64,000 nt of DNA from Hymenobacter sedentarius (GTDB lineage: Bacteria; Bacteroidota; Bacteroidia; Cytophagales; Hymenobacteraceae): NCBI RefSeq assembly GCF_001507645.1, contig NZ_CP013909.1, positions 2,542,001-2,606,000 of the forward strand. The letters are read 5' to 3'. This document shows, piece by piece, positions 46,982 to 54,638 of the stretch; position 1 is the stretch's first letter; the number at the start of each line of letters is the position of its first letter. The position numbers and the translations under genes were made by a program. Below the pieces are notes generated by a model. That model was not told the DNA's origin. It ran no database searches and saw nothing but the letters and a program-made list of their open reading frames with translations.

Positions 46982-47959
46982 TTAGTACTCGCCTTCATCA
47001 TCGGGCCGGTAGGTGCTGTTGCTCACGTGGGGCGCCGGCGTTTGGCCCAATGAATCCACGAGCTGGCGCAGGCCGATGCCGTCTTTGCGCTCCACAAGGT
47101 TGAAGTACTGAAACAGCATGGCCACCAAGGGCAGCACGGCCGTGAAAATCCAGCCCAAGGCGTAGATGCTCGTAGCGGCTACACTCAGAATTCCGGAGTC
47201 GAAGCCGGGCAGCTTGAGCATCGTGCGGGCCACCATCAGGCCGTAGAAAGGTATCATGAACAGGTAGTTCACGATGCCAGTAATAAAAGACATTATCATG
47301 TACAGGCCCAGCGAGGACCACCATTTGCCCTTTATCAGGTAAAACGAGCGGCGCAGCGACGCCAGTATACCCTCGTCTTCCAGCCAGATAATGGGGGAAT
47401 ACAGTGTGAGACACACCACCACCCAGAAGGCAGGAAACACAATGAGGAACATAAAGCCCGGTCCTATCAAGGCCAAGCCGCCCATGAGCACGCCCATGCC
47501 CGCCAGCATCAGCAGGCTCAGCACCAGCCAAGCGGCTACCACACGCCCCAGCCGCTTCCACACAAACGCCCACACCTGAGCGGGCTGCACCACTTCCTGC
47601 GGCGGTGTGCTAATGCGCACCCGCACAAAGGCATATACCGTGCTCGAAAGCAAGAGAAATGCAGCCAGAAAACCCACTGTAGCCATTCCCATGCCCAGGA
47701 AAGACGAGTTGCCGAGCATGCTAATGCGCCCTCCATGCCCCGAGCGCCCGGTAATCGGTATCATGCTTAGCATGTTGCTCAAAAACAGCCCCATGCCGAT
47801 GCCTGCCAGTAGCGCGCCCGGCAGCACGAAATACAGCAGGCACTTAAACAGTGGCCTAAATTGGGCCATCACAAACTCGAACGTGGCCCCGACTTTGGCT
47901 CCAAAATCACGCTCCCGCCGAAAATCGGCTTCGCGGGTGTAAGTAAGCTTTGCTTGCAT
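46982..47959 (-). CDS. Polytopic membrane protein of unknown function
   Basis: This protein has about 325 residues from the ATG at 47957-47959, which starts MQAKLTYTREADFRRERDFG. The frame is open upstream, but that part overlaps the SpoIIM-like gene. A soluble N-terminal segment of about 40 residues is followed by about six membrane helices and a short C-terminal tail ending DEGEY. A Gly/Met-rich loop lies after the first helix. It resembles membrane proteins usually encoded beside SpoIIM and RDD proteins in Bacteroidota. No function is known. Confidence 0.75.
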   Translation of the reverse strand: MQAKLTYTREADFRRERDFGAKVGATFEFVMAQFRPLFKCLLYFVLPGALLAGIGMGLFLSNMLSMIPITGRSGHGGRISMLGNSSFLGMGMATVGFLAAFLLLSSTVYAFVRVRISTPPQEVVQPAQVWAFVWKRLGRVVAAWLVLSLLMLAGMGVLMGGLALIGPGFMFLIVFPAFWVVVCLTLYSPIIWLEDEGILASLRRSFYLIKGKWWSSLGLYMIMSFITGIVNYLFMIPFYGLMVARTMLKLPGFDSGILSVAATSIYALGWIFTAVLPLVAMLFQYFNLVERKDGIGLRQLVDSLGQTPAPHVSNSTYRPDDEGEY

Positions 47960-47987
47960 ATCAAAAGGCAGAAAAAAAGAAGCAGGG

Positions 47988-48947
47988 TTAAGCAACCGCT
48001 TTGGCCTCCAGCCGGCGCACCAGCCGAATGGGGTACACAATAAAATACCAACCAATGAAGGCCGCTGAGCTGCCGATAATGGCCAGGCTGGCGGCCACAG
48101 GCATCTCGGTGTGGCGCGTCACGAAGCCTTCCAGAAAGCCGGCCACCACAAAAATGGGCACCAGCCCAATGGCCAGTTTCAGGCCATCGCGCGCCGAGTG
48201 GCGAAAGGCTTCGGCCCGGCCGTAGGTGCCCGGAAACAACAGGCCCCGCGCCATCACAAAGCCCGCAGCGCCCGCCACTATCACGGCCGAGATTTCCAGC
48301 GTGCCGTGAATCCAGATGGTGAGCACCGAGGCGCGCAGCACGTGGTAGTGGTAGAAAAAGTACTGGAAAGAGCCCAGCATCAGCCCGGTGCGAAACAGCT
48401 GCACCAGCGTGCCCACGCCCAGGGTCACGCCCTGTACGAAGATGTTGAGCGCCACGTAGATGTTATTGGCCGTGATGCCCAGAAACATCAGCGTTTCGCC
48501 CTGCTGCTTGTACACGGCCATGGGGTCGCCCTTGCGGATGTTTTCGATGGTCTGGTTTACGTAGGTGTCGCCCATTATCACCCGCACAAAAGTGTCGTCG
48601 TAAGCCGCCGACAGGGCCCCCAGAAACGTGAAGACCGCGAAGAGTAGGGCCGTGACCGCCAGCGTGCGGTGGTGCCGCGCCACCACCAGCGGCAGCTCCA
48701 CGGCCCAAAACCGGGCAAAGCGCCCGCTGCTCTCGCGCTTATTGGCATAGAGGCGCTGGTGCAGCTTGCTGGTAAGGGCGTTGAGGTAGGCGGTGGTAGG
48801 CGAGGTGGGGTAAAACGTTTGGGCGTAGGCCAGGTCGTCGGTGAGGGCCACGAAGCGGGCGGCCAGCTCGTCGGGGCCGGCCGGGGGCTGCCGCTCGTAC
48901 TGCTGCCAGCGCTCCTGGTTCTGACGCAAAAAAACGGCTTCTCGCAT
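47988..48947 (-). CDS. SpoIIM-family membrane protein
   Basis: This 319-residue protein has an N-terminal soluble helical part (MREAVFLRQNQERWQQYER) and about six membrane helices. The family-typical stretch YVALNIFVQGVTLGVGTLVQLF is followed by IWIHGTLEISAVIVAGAAGFVMA. SpoIIM (stage II sporulation protein M) is named from spore-formers, but homologs occur widely in non-sporulating bacteria next to RDD and MoxR genes. It is the first gene of the minus-strand cluster and is divergent from phhA. Confidence 0.88.
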   Translation of the reverse strand: MREAVFLRQNQERWQQYERQPPAGPDELAARFVALTDDLAYAQTFYPTSPTTAYLNALTSKLHQRLYANKRESSGRFARFWAVELPLVVARHHRTLAVTALLFAVFTFLGALSAAYDDTFVRVIMGDTYVNQTIENIRKGDPMAVYKQQGETLMFLGITANNIYVALNIFVQGVTLGVGTLVQLFRTGLMLGSFQYFFYHYHVLRASVLTIWIHGTLEISAVIVAGAAGFVMARGLLFPGTYGRAEAFRHSARDGLKLAIGLVPIFVVAGFLEGFVTRHTEMPVAASLAIIGSSAAFIGWYFIVYPIRLVRRLEAKAVA

Positions 48948-49010
48948 TGCTTGAATTTGAAGGGCTTAAAGATAGCAAGTGGCTGCCAGCGGGCCGCATT
49001 CAGCGGCGCC

Positions 49011-49043
49011 TTGCTTATTAAGCTGCGCTTGGGCTTATCTTTG
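49011..49043 (+). promoter_or_regulatory. Promoter of the phhA leader transcript
   Basis: TTG (49011-49013), a 22-base spacer and TATCTTTG (49036-49043) match the Bacteroidota consensus apart from a slightly long spacer. The -7 box is so close that transcription would begin near 49047-49050, at or next to the ATG of the leader reading frame. Confidence 0.6.
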
Positions 49044-49047
49044 GGCC

Positions 49048-49134
49048 ATGCCCGCACTCTTGGCCCGTCGCTATTACCGCTATTGCTATTGCGCACCCTC
49101 CTGGTGCGAAGCGGCCCTGGCGTGGCGCGGCTAG
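49048..49134 (+). CDS. Tyr-rich leader peptide of phhA
   Basis: This is a 28-codon frame from ATG to TAG. Its centre reads ARRYYRYCYCAPSWC, giving four Tyr, three Cys and two Trp in 28 residues. The Tyr codons are at 49072-49077, 49081-49083 and 49087-49089. They lie just before the first of three RNA segments that can form alternative hairpins. The peptide has no signal or domain and most likely serves only to position a ribosome. Because phenylalanine hydroxylase makes tyrosine, a tyrosine-sensing leader fits the downstream gene. The stop codon is 26 bases before the terminator stem. Confidence 0.7.
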   Translation: MPALLARRYYRYCYCAPSWCEAALAWRG

Positions 49135-49200
49135 TCCCGGCACTCCTCTTGCAAATCTGCAAATGCCTGCTTCCCACCTCGGAGGCAGGTATTTTTATTT
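49092..49200 (+). promoter_or_regulatory. Transcription attenuator controlling phhA
   Basis: Segment 1 (49092-49097, CGCACC) pairs with segment 2 (49103-49108, GGTGCG) around a CTCCT loop. Segment 2 extended to 49103-49116 can instead pair with segment 3 (49165-49178) at 12 of 14 positions, counting one G-U. Segment 3 overlaps the 5' arm of the terminator (49161-49174). The three foldings are mutually exclusive in the classical order 1:2, 2:3, 3:4. A ribosome held at the Tyr codons (49072-49089) would cover segment 1 and free segment 2 to block the terminator. This is read directly from base pairing; the regulatory outcome is inferred. Confidence 0.68.
49161..49200 (+). terminator. Terminator hairpin of the phhA attenuator
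   Basis: Arms 49161-49174 and 49181-49194 form a 14-bp stem with two G-U pairs and a CACCTC loop, followed by TTATTT. It lies before phhA, not after a gene, as expected for an attenuator. Confidence 0.82.
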
Positions 49201-49226
49201 CAGGTCAATTTCACTTTCGCTTTTTT

Positions 49227-50000
49227 ATGACCCACGCCCCCGCCACCGCTGCTTTCGTTGCCCTCGAGCAAGACTACGCCCTCTACACGCCCGCCGACCA
49301 ATGGGTGTGGCAAACATTGTTTGAGCGCCAGATGCAGGTGCTGCCCACCGTGGCGTCGCGCCGGTTTCTCGAGGGCCTACCCCGCGTAGACTTCCAAGCC
49401 ACCAAAATCCCCGACTTTGCCGAGGTGAACCCGCTGCTGGACGCGGCCACGGGCTGGAGCCTGGTGGCCGTGCCCGGCATCGTGGACGACCGTACCTTTT
49501 TTGAGCTGCTGGCGGCCCGCCGCTTCCCGGCCACCACTTGGCTGCGCACGCCAGCACAACTCGACTACCTCGAAGAGCCCGACATGTTCCACGACGTGTT
49601 TGCGCACGTGCCCCTGCTTACCGACCGGTTTTTTGCCGACTTCCTGCAGGCCGTGGGCACCCTGGCCCTTCGCCACCTGCACGATGCCCTGGCCGTGGAG
49701 CTGCTCTCGCGCCTGTACTGGTTCACCGTCGAGTTTGGGCTGATTGCCGAAGGCAGCAGCTTGCGCATTTACGGGGCGGGTATTCTATCCTCGGGCGGCG
49801 AAACGCGGTTTTGCCTGAGTGACGAGCCCGCCCGCCGGCCCTTCGATGTGGTCGACATCCTGGCCACGCCCTATGTAAAAGACCGCATGCAGGACGTGTA
49901 CTTCGTCATCGATTCGTACGAGCAGCTCGCCGCCTCCGTGCCTGCCCTCGAGGCCGAGCTGCTGCGGCTGCTGGCCCTGCAGCCGGCATCCATCGGCTAA
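49227..50000 (+). CDS. phhA: Phenylalanine 4-monooxygenase
   Basis: This enzyme hydroxylates L-phenylalanine to L-tyrosine using tetrahydropterin, O2 and non-heme iron. The protein has 257 residues, the usual size of the bacterial single-domain form without the mammalian regulatory and tetramerisation parts. The iron ligands are His122 and His127 in EPDMFHDVFAHVPLL and Glu169 in LYWFTVEFGLIAEG. IYGAGILSSGGE follows. The ATG at 49227 is chosen because the longer open frame runs through the terminator hairpin. No pterin-recycling dehydratase gene is adjacent. A Tyr-rich leader and attenuator precede it. Confidence 0.95.
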   Translation: MTHAPATAAFVALEQDYALYTPADQWVWQTLFERQMQVLPTVASRRFLEGLPRVDFQATKIPDFAEVNPLLDAATGWSLVAVPGIVDDRTFFELLAARRFPATTWLRTPAQLDYLEEPDMFHDVFAHVPLLTDRFFADFLQAVGTLALRHLHDALAVELLSRLYWFTVEFGLIAEGSSLRIYGAGILSSGGETRFCLSDEPARRPFDVVDILATPYVKDRMQDVYFVIDSYEQLAASVPALEAELLRLLALQPASIG

Positions 50001-50010
50001 GCCCTATTTT

Positions 50011-50040
50011 GCGGGGCTGAAAACATTCTACCCCGCTTTT
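50011..50040 (+). terminator. Weak terminator-like hairpin after phhA
   Basis: GCGGGG (50011-50016) pairs with CCCCGC (50031-50036), followed by TTTT. The loop is 14 bases and the hairpin ends 2 bases before the RDD start, so termination may be partial. Confidence 0.35.
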
Positions 50041-50042
50041 GC

Positions 50043-50777
50043 ATGAGCTCCATCCGCGTCCACACCGCCCAAAACGTCACGCTTGAGTACGAAGTCGCCG
50101 GCCTGGGCGACCGCATCGTGGCCACCATTATCGACTACGTGGTGCTGGGCGCCTGGGCTATTGCTTGCGGATTGATAATCACCATGGTATCCTCTTCAGG
50201 AGGTGGCTTGAACAAGATGAACGTTGGGGTAATTGCCATGCTGTCGCTCATTGGTTTGCCCTACGTTTTCTACAACCTTGTGTGTGAGGTTTTCTTCAAT
50301 GGCCAGAGCATCGGCAAAAAAGCCATAAACATCAAGGTGATGCGCCTCGACGGTACGGCTCCCCGCATCGGCGATTACTTGCTGCGCTGGCTGCTGCGCA
50401 TTGTTGACCTTCAGTTTGCTGGGCTGGTGGCTATTATCACCATTGCGGCCAATGGCCGCGGGCAGCGCCTCGGCGACCTTGCTGCCGGCACCACTGTGGT
50501 AAAGCTGCGCCCAAGCCAGCCGCATACGGCGCCACCCACCGAACTCAGCGCCTTGGCAGGCTACCAGGTAGTCTTTCCAGAGGCCGCCTTGCTCGCCGAC
50601 CACGACGTGGCCCTGGTGCGCCAGCTGCTGCACCAAGCCAGTGCCCGTCAAAACTATCAGTTGCTGAACGAGCTAGCTAATAAAGTAAAGTCCCTGACCG
50701 GCATCCGCACTGACTTGCAGGACGGTCCCTTCCTGCAAACCATTCTGCGCGACCATGCTCACCTGGCCGGGCAGTAG
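50043..50777 (+). CDS. RDD-family membrane protein
   Basis: This 244-residue protein has an N-terminal soluble piece (MSSIRVHTAQNVTLEYEVAG) followed by the RDD signature GLGDRIVATIIDYVVLG in the first helix. Further helices lie at about 55-80 and 115-140, with GQSIGKKAINIKVMRLDG between them. A soluble helical C-terminus of about 90 residues is present. RDD proteins are putative transporters or channels, and some are Na+/H+ antiporters. This gene usually sits beside SpoIIM; here phhA lies between them. Confidence 0.9.
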   Translation: MSSIRVHTAQNVTLEYEVAGLGDRIVATIIDYVVLGAWAIACGLIITMVSSSGGGLNKMNVGVIAMLSLIGLPYVFYNLVCEVFFNGQSIGKKAINIKVMRLDGTAPRIGDYLLRWLLRIVDLQFAGLVAIITIAANGRGQRLGDLAAGTTVVKLRPSQPHTAPPTELSALAGYQVVFPEAALLADHDVALVRQLLHQASARQNYQLLNELANKVKSLTGIRTDLQDGPFLQTILRDHAHLAGQ

Positions 50778-50797
50778 CCTGGTTTTGTTTGAATGAC

Positions 50798-50850
50798 TTT
50801 CCACACAAAAAAGCCTTCCTGAACACTCAGGAAGGCTTTTTGTGTGGAAA
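50798..50850. terminator. Bidirectional terminator between the RDD and DUF4394 genes
   Basis: Arms 50798-50822 and 50827-50850 pair over 24 positions with one bulged A and an ACAC loop. A-runs and T-runs inside the stem serve both directions. Confidence 0.9.
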
Positions 50851-50858
50851 AGGCGCGC

Positions 50859-52847
50859 TTATTCCACTACCAGCTGACGTGCCGCAGCCAGCTGCCCATC
50901 CACTACGAGGCGAGCCATGTACAAGCCCGCTTTCAGGTTGCCGGTTTGCAAAAGCAAGGTTTGGGTGCCCCTCGGCAGCACCGCCGAAACTTGGGTGGCT
51001 ACGCGGCGGCCTGCCGCATCATATACAGCCAACTCCACGCGCCCAGCCCGTGCCAGGGCGAAAGTGAGGCGGGCGCTGCCGTTAGCCGGGTTGGGGTAGA
51101 GGCTGAAGCCGCTGGCCAGGTCGGTGCGCTCGCGCGCGGCGGTGGTTACGCCGGTACCGGCTGCTACCGCAATGTCGCGGGCCGCTATCCCGTTGCCAAT
51201 GGCGCCCACCAGGGTAGTGGCTCCGGTGGTCAGGTTTACGGTGTACAAGCTGGTGTTGGCGCTGGTGCCGGTGTTGGCCACCAGGTACGCCGTGTTGGTG
51301 CCCGCCGCCGGGGAGTAGATGTCCAGGTCTACGTTGGGCGTGGTGGCGTTTGCGGTTATTCCCGTGGCTCCTACCGTGTTCAGGGTGCCGTTGTTGGGTG
51401 GGTTCTGGGTGGTGAGGATGTTCAGGCTCAGGTCGTAGTTGTAGAGCGTAGTGGCGGCGGCAGTGGCTCCTGCCACGCTGTTGGTGTACGCCACCGCGCC
51501 AATGTTGGGGGTAGCGGCACTGTTGGCATCGGTGGTGGCATAGGCCAGCGGGGTGTCGGTGGCGGCGATGGTGCCGTCGGCGGGGTTCAGGCGCACGTTC
51601 GTCCGGTTGCCGCTGGTCACGCGGATGCGGTCCACGGTCGGGTTGAAATCAAAGCCGACCTTGCCCGTGCCCAGCGCCAGGGCAACGGGGGCAGTGTTCA
51701 CGGCCACGGCTGCCCCCGTCAGGGAGTTAAGGGTATACAGCTGATAGGTTTGCGCCGTGGCGTTGTAGCCCAGGGCGTACAACGAGTTGGTCGCCGGGCG
51801 AATATCCATGCCCACCAGCGTCTGAGCAGCATCTACGCCGGTAATGCCCACGGAGGTCCGAATAAGGCCCGGCTGGGCCGTGTCGAAGGTGAGCAGGTTG
51901 GTGCCAGCCAGGGCATACACCAATTGGCCGCTAACGGCTGGCAGCGTGGCCGGCCGGTCGATGGCAAAGGCAATGTCGGTAACCAGCGTGCCAACCGGCC
52001 CAATGGCCCCAACGGCCATCATGCCGGTTCCCATGATGAAATCCAGCGTGTAGAGCTGCGTGGTGGGCGCAGCCGCCGTGCCCGTGGCAATGGTCAGGTA
52101 CGCAGTGTTTGCGCGGGTCGTCGGGTTAAAATAGATGTCGAGGTCGGTGGCCAGGGCCGTTGCTGTGTTCACCATAAGCTGGGCCCGGCTATTGAGCGTG
52201 CCCGCGTTCGGTGGGTCCTGCGTGGTGTAGCGGCTGTTGGCCTCGTCGATATCGTAAAGCACCGTCATGGTGGCCCCAATAAAGGAGTTGCCATAGGCCA
52301 CCGCGCCTACGCCGGGCGTTTGGCCCGCATTGGCATCGGTGGCCGCGTAGGCCAGGTTGGTATCGGTGGCCGCGAGAGCCCCATTATTGGGGTTGAGCCG
52401 GAAGTTGCTGTTGTTATTGCCCGTCACGCGGATGCGGTCGACGGTGGGGTTAAAGTCGAAACCGATGCGGTTCGTGGTGGGGCCTAGGTTCAGGGTAAGG
52501 GCGGCACCCACTGGCGAAAGGGCGCCCGTGGTGGTGTTCAGGGTATAGAGCTGGGCCTGCGTGCCGGTGGGGTTGTAGCCCAGGGCAAACAGCTGCCCGG
52601 TATTTGGCCGGGTGTCGAGCCCCACCAGCGTTTGCCCAACGCCCAGCCCCGTAATGGGCAACGTAGCCGTGAAGGTGCCAGGAGCAGTGGCATCAAACGT
52701 AACCAGCGAAGTAGCTGCCATACCTGCCACCGAGGCCAGACCATAAACCGTTTGGGCCGAAGCGGGCAACATGGCAGCACCAGCTAGGAGAGTACCGAAA
52801 GCCGCCCCTTTCAAGGCCGCTTTCCAAGGAGTAGAAGTAATGAGCAT
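50859..52847 (-). CDS. Secreted protein with two DUF4394 repeats and a type IX sorting tail
   Basis: This protein has about 662 residues with a signal peptide ending PASAQ; the ATG at 52845-52847 is preferred to the TTG just before it. Two similar halves of about 260 residues follow. Both contain GFDFNPTVDRIRVT, an LxALGYN block, a YTLN block and a DTxLAYA block, so the domain was duplicated in tandem. The last 80 or so residues are a type IX secretion C-terminal sorting domain with FSLYPNPANGSARLTFALA and LKAGLYMARLVVDGQ. The function of DUF4394 is unknown; a beta-propeller-like surface protein is plausible. Confidence 0.9.
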   Translation of the reverse strand: MLITSTPWKAALKGAAFGTLLAGAAMLPASAQTVYGLASVAGMAATSLVTFDATAPGTFTATLPITGLGVGQTLVGLDTRPNTGQLFALGYNPTGTQAQLYTLNTTTGALSPVGAALTLNLGPTTNRIGFDFNPTVDRIRVTGNNNSNFRLNPNNGALAATDTNLAYAATDANAGQTPGVGAVAYGNSFIGATMTVLYDIDEANSRYTTQDPPNAGTLNSRAQLMVNTATALATDLDIYFNPTTRANTAYLTIATGTAAAPTTQLYTLDFIMGTGMMAVGAIGPVGTLVTDIAFAIDRPATLPAVSGQLVYALAGTNLLTFDTAQPGLIRTSVGITGVDAAQTLVGMDIRPATNSLYALGYNATAQTYQLYTLNSLTGAAVAVNTAPVALALGTGKVGFDFNPTVDRIRVTSGNRTNVRLNPADGTIAATDTPLAYATTDANSAATPNIGAVAYTNSVAGATAAATTLYNYDLSLNILTTQNPPNNGTLNTVGATGITANATTPNVDLDIYSPAAGTNTAYLVANTGTSANTSLYTVNLTTGATTLVGAIGNGIAARDIAVAAGTGVTTAARERTDLASGFSLYPNPANGSARLTFALARAGRVELAVYDAAGRRVATQVSAVLPRGTQTLLLQTGNLKAGLYMARLVVDGQLAAARQLVVE

Positions 52848-53050
52848 CAACGTAAGGGTTTGGTAAGCTGAGAAATAACATTCAGATATTGAGCTACGGA
52901 ATCTATTTCTCTTTCGGATTTCCCTTTCTCACTATTTAACCTCGTTTTAATCTGGCAGTTGGGCTGGCTGGCCCAAGTCTGGTTGCGGTACCTGAAACCT
53001 CATGAAGGTAGTGGACCAAGGCAGAAGCCAATACGTGGTTCCTAAAACGA

Positions 53051-53085
53051 AAAAGCGGCTTGCCCAATTTGGGCAAGCCGCTTTT
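53051..53085 (-). terminator. Intrinsic terminator of the susC-susD unit
   Basis: Arms 53051-53065 and 53071-53085 form a perfect 15-bp stem, extendable by one A-T pair, with A4/T4 at the ends. It lies 27 bases after the susD stop. The rest of the spacer up to the DUF4394 start shows no gene. Confidence 0.88.
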
Positions 53086-53112
53086 GCAGGGACCGGACTA
53101 GGGGCAGCGCCC

Positions 53113-54618
53113 TTAGTTGCGGGTCATGAGCTTGTTGGTGGCCAGCTCCGTGAAGGGAATGGGCCACACGTAGAGCAGGTCGCTGGGGGCAACCGCCGAA
53201 ACCGAGCCTTTGCCTGGAATGGTGGCGTTGAGGCGCATGAGGTCGATGTTGCGAATGCCCTCGCCTAAAAACTCAATGCGTCGCTCCAACAGGATGGCAT
53301 CAATCAGCCCCGTGGCCGAGCTCAGGCCGGCGGCGGTGTATACCCCAGCCGGATTGGACCGGCCGCGCACGGCATTCAGCAGCAACAGAGCCTGGGGGTC
53401 GACGCCGGGGGTGGTGCGCGCCCGCGCCTCAGCCAGGTTCAGCATTACTTCCGCGTAGCGCATCACCGGCGCTTTGTCGGTGTAGGGATTGGGCGCCCCG
53501 GTCGGGTACTTTTTCAAGTACGACTCAGTGCCCGATACAAGCACAAAGTTGGTGCGGCGGGCATCGGCAGCGGCCCAGGCCGGGTTGCTCAGAATGCCCC
53601 CGGGCCCGGAATTCAGGGAGTATTCGCCATTGCCGCCCCCGCCCTGGGGCAGGTAATAAAAGGCCAGCTGGTTTTGGGTGCCGGGCTGATCCTGGGACGT
53701 AAAGGGGAAAGACAAGATGCTTTCCGTCGTTTCCTGCGGCACCGCAAACACAGCGGCCACCGACGCATTCAGCGCATTGGGCACGCCGGTGGGTGCCACA
53801 AAAGGCCCCGTCGCCGGCACCAGTTTGTTGGCTTCCCGTATCACGTCGTCGTACTTGGCCATGCTCAGGTATACCCGCGTTTTCAGGGCAATGGCCGTGT
53901 TGCGGTGCGCCCGCGTCACGTTCAGGGGGGCAGAGCCGTTGTTGAGCGGCAGGTTTTTCTCGGCAAAGTCCAGGTCGGCCAGAATTTGGGTGTACACCTC
54001 GCCCACCGAGCTGCGCGCCAGGTCGTTGTTTTTGTCGTCCACTTCCCCCTTCAGGCGCAGCGGCAGGCCGGGCTTGCTGCCGTTGCCGTCCACGTAGGGC
54101 CGGGCGTATAGCTGCAGCAAAGAGTAGTAGCACAGGGCCCGCAGCAGCCGCCCTTCGCCCCGGTAGTTATTGGCCTTGTTGGCATAATCGGCGGGAAACA
54201 CCGGCGCTACAAACTTGGAAGCGTTGGCGTCGAGGCCGTCGAGGAACACGTTGATTTGGTTGATGGCCTGATAGGCGGCGCCCCAGGTGTTGATGACGTC
54301 GTTCTGCGACGTTTCGGTGAGCGTGTGGTTCCACACACCCGTTCCGGTAACGCCGTTCGAGCGCAGGTTGATGAAGTCATTGGCCCGGATGTCGTTGTAA
54401 ATCTGGAACCGGCCCCCCAGAAAGGTGCCCGACTTCACGTAGGCATACATGTTGTTGGCCTGCAGCTCGATGCGGGCGGGCGAACTGAACACCACTTTGT
54501 CGGAAAACAGAATTTCGGGCTTCGGGTTCAGCTTGTCGGGCTGGCAGGCGAAGGTGCCCACTGCCAAAAACGACCAGCACACCGCGATGGCCACTTTGTT
54601 GGTTATCGATATGTTCAT
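53113..54618 (-). CDS. SusD/RagB-family nutrient-binding lipoprotein
   Basis: This protein has about 501 residues from the ATG at 54616-54618. The lipoprotein signal ends VGTFAC. The TPR-rich SusD fold is indicated by RALCYYSLLQLYARPYVDG, RTNFVLVSGTESYLKKYPTG and the C-terminal RRIEFLGEGIRNIDLMRLN. SusD caps the SusC barrel on the cell surface and binds the ligand, usually a glycan or peptide. It starts 20 bases after susC. No glycan-degrading enzyme or sigma/anti-sigma gene lies beside the pair, so the substrate is unknown. Confidence 0.94.
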   Translation of the reverse strand: MNISITNKVAIAVCWSFLAVGTFACQPDKLNPKPEILFSDKVVFSSPARIELQANNMYAYVKSGTFLGGRFQIYNDIRANDFINLRSNGVTGTGVWNHTLTETSQNDVINTWGAAYQAINQINVFLDGLDANASKFVAPVFPADYANKANNYRGEGRLLRALCYYSLLQLYARPYVDGNGSKPGLPLRLKGEVDDKNNDLARSSVGEVYTQILADLDFAEKNLPLNNGSAPLNVTRAHRNTAIALKTRVYLSMAKYDDVIREANKLVPATGPFVAPTGVPNALNASVAAVFAVPQETTESILSFPFTSQDQPGTQNQLAFYYLPQGGGGNGEYSLNSGPGGILSNPAWAAADARRTNFVLVSGTESYLKKYPTGAPNPYTDKAPVMRYAEVMLNLAEARARTTPGVDPQALLLLNAVRGRSNPAGVYTAAGLSSATGLIDAILLERRIEFLGEGIRNIDLMRLNATIPGKGSVSAVAPSDLLYVWPIPFTELATNKLMTRN

Positions 54619-54638
54619 GAGGTATTGAAGCAAGAAGG

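Noticed and set aside
48669-49226. N-terminal extension of phhA
   Set aside because: The open frame passes through the terminator hairpin and the antisense of the SpoIIM gene. Phenylalanine hydroxylase homology fits the ATG at 49227.
50844-52487. 547-codon plus-strand frame opposite the DUF4394 gene
   Set aside because: Its sequence is Gly/Val/Arg/Ala-rich with no domain and it begins inside the bidirectional terminator. The minus strand encodes a coherent secreted protein.
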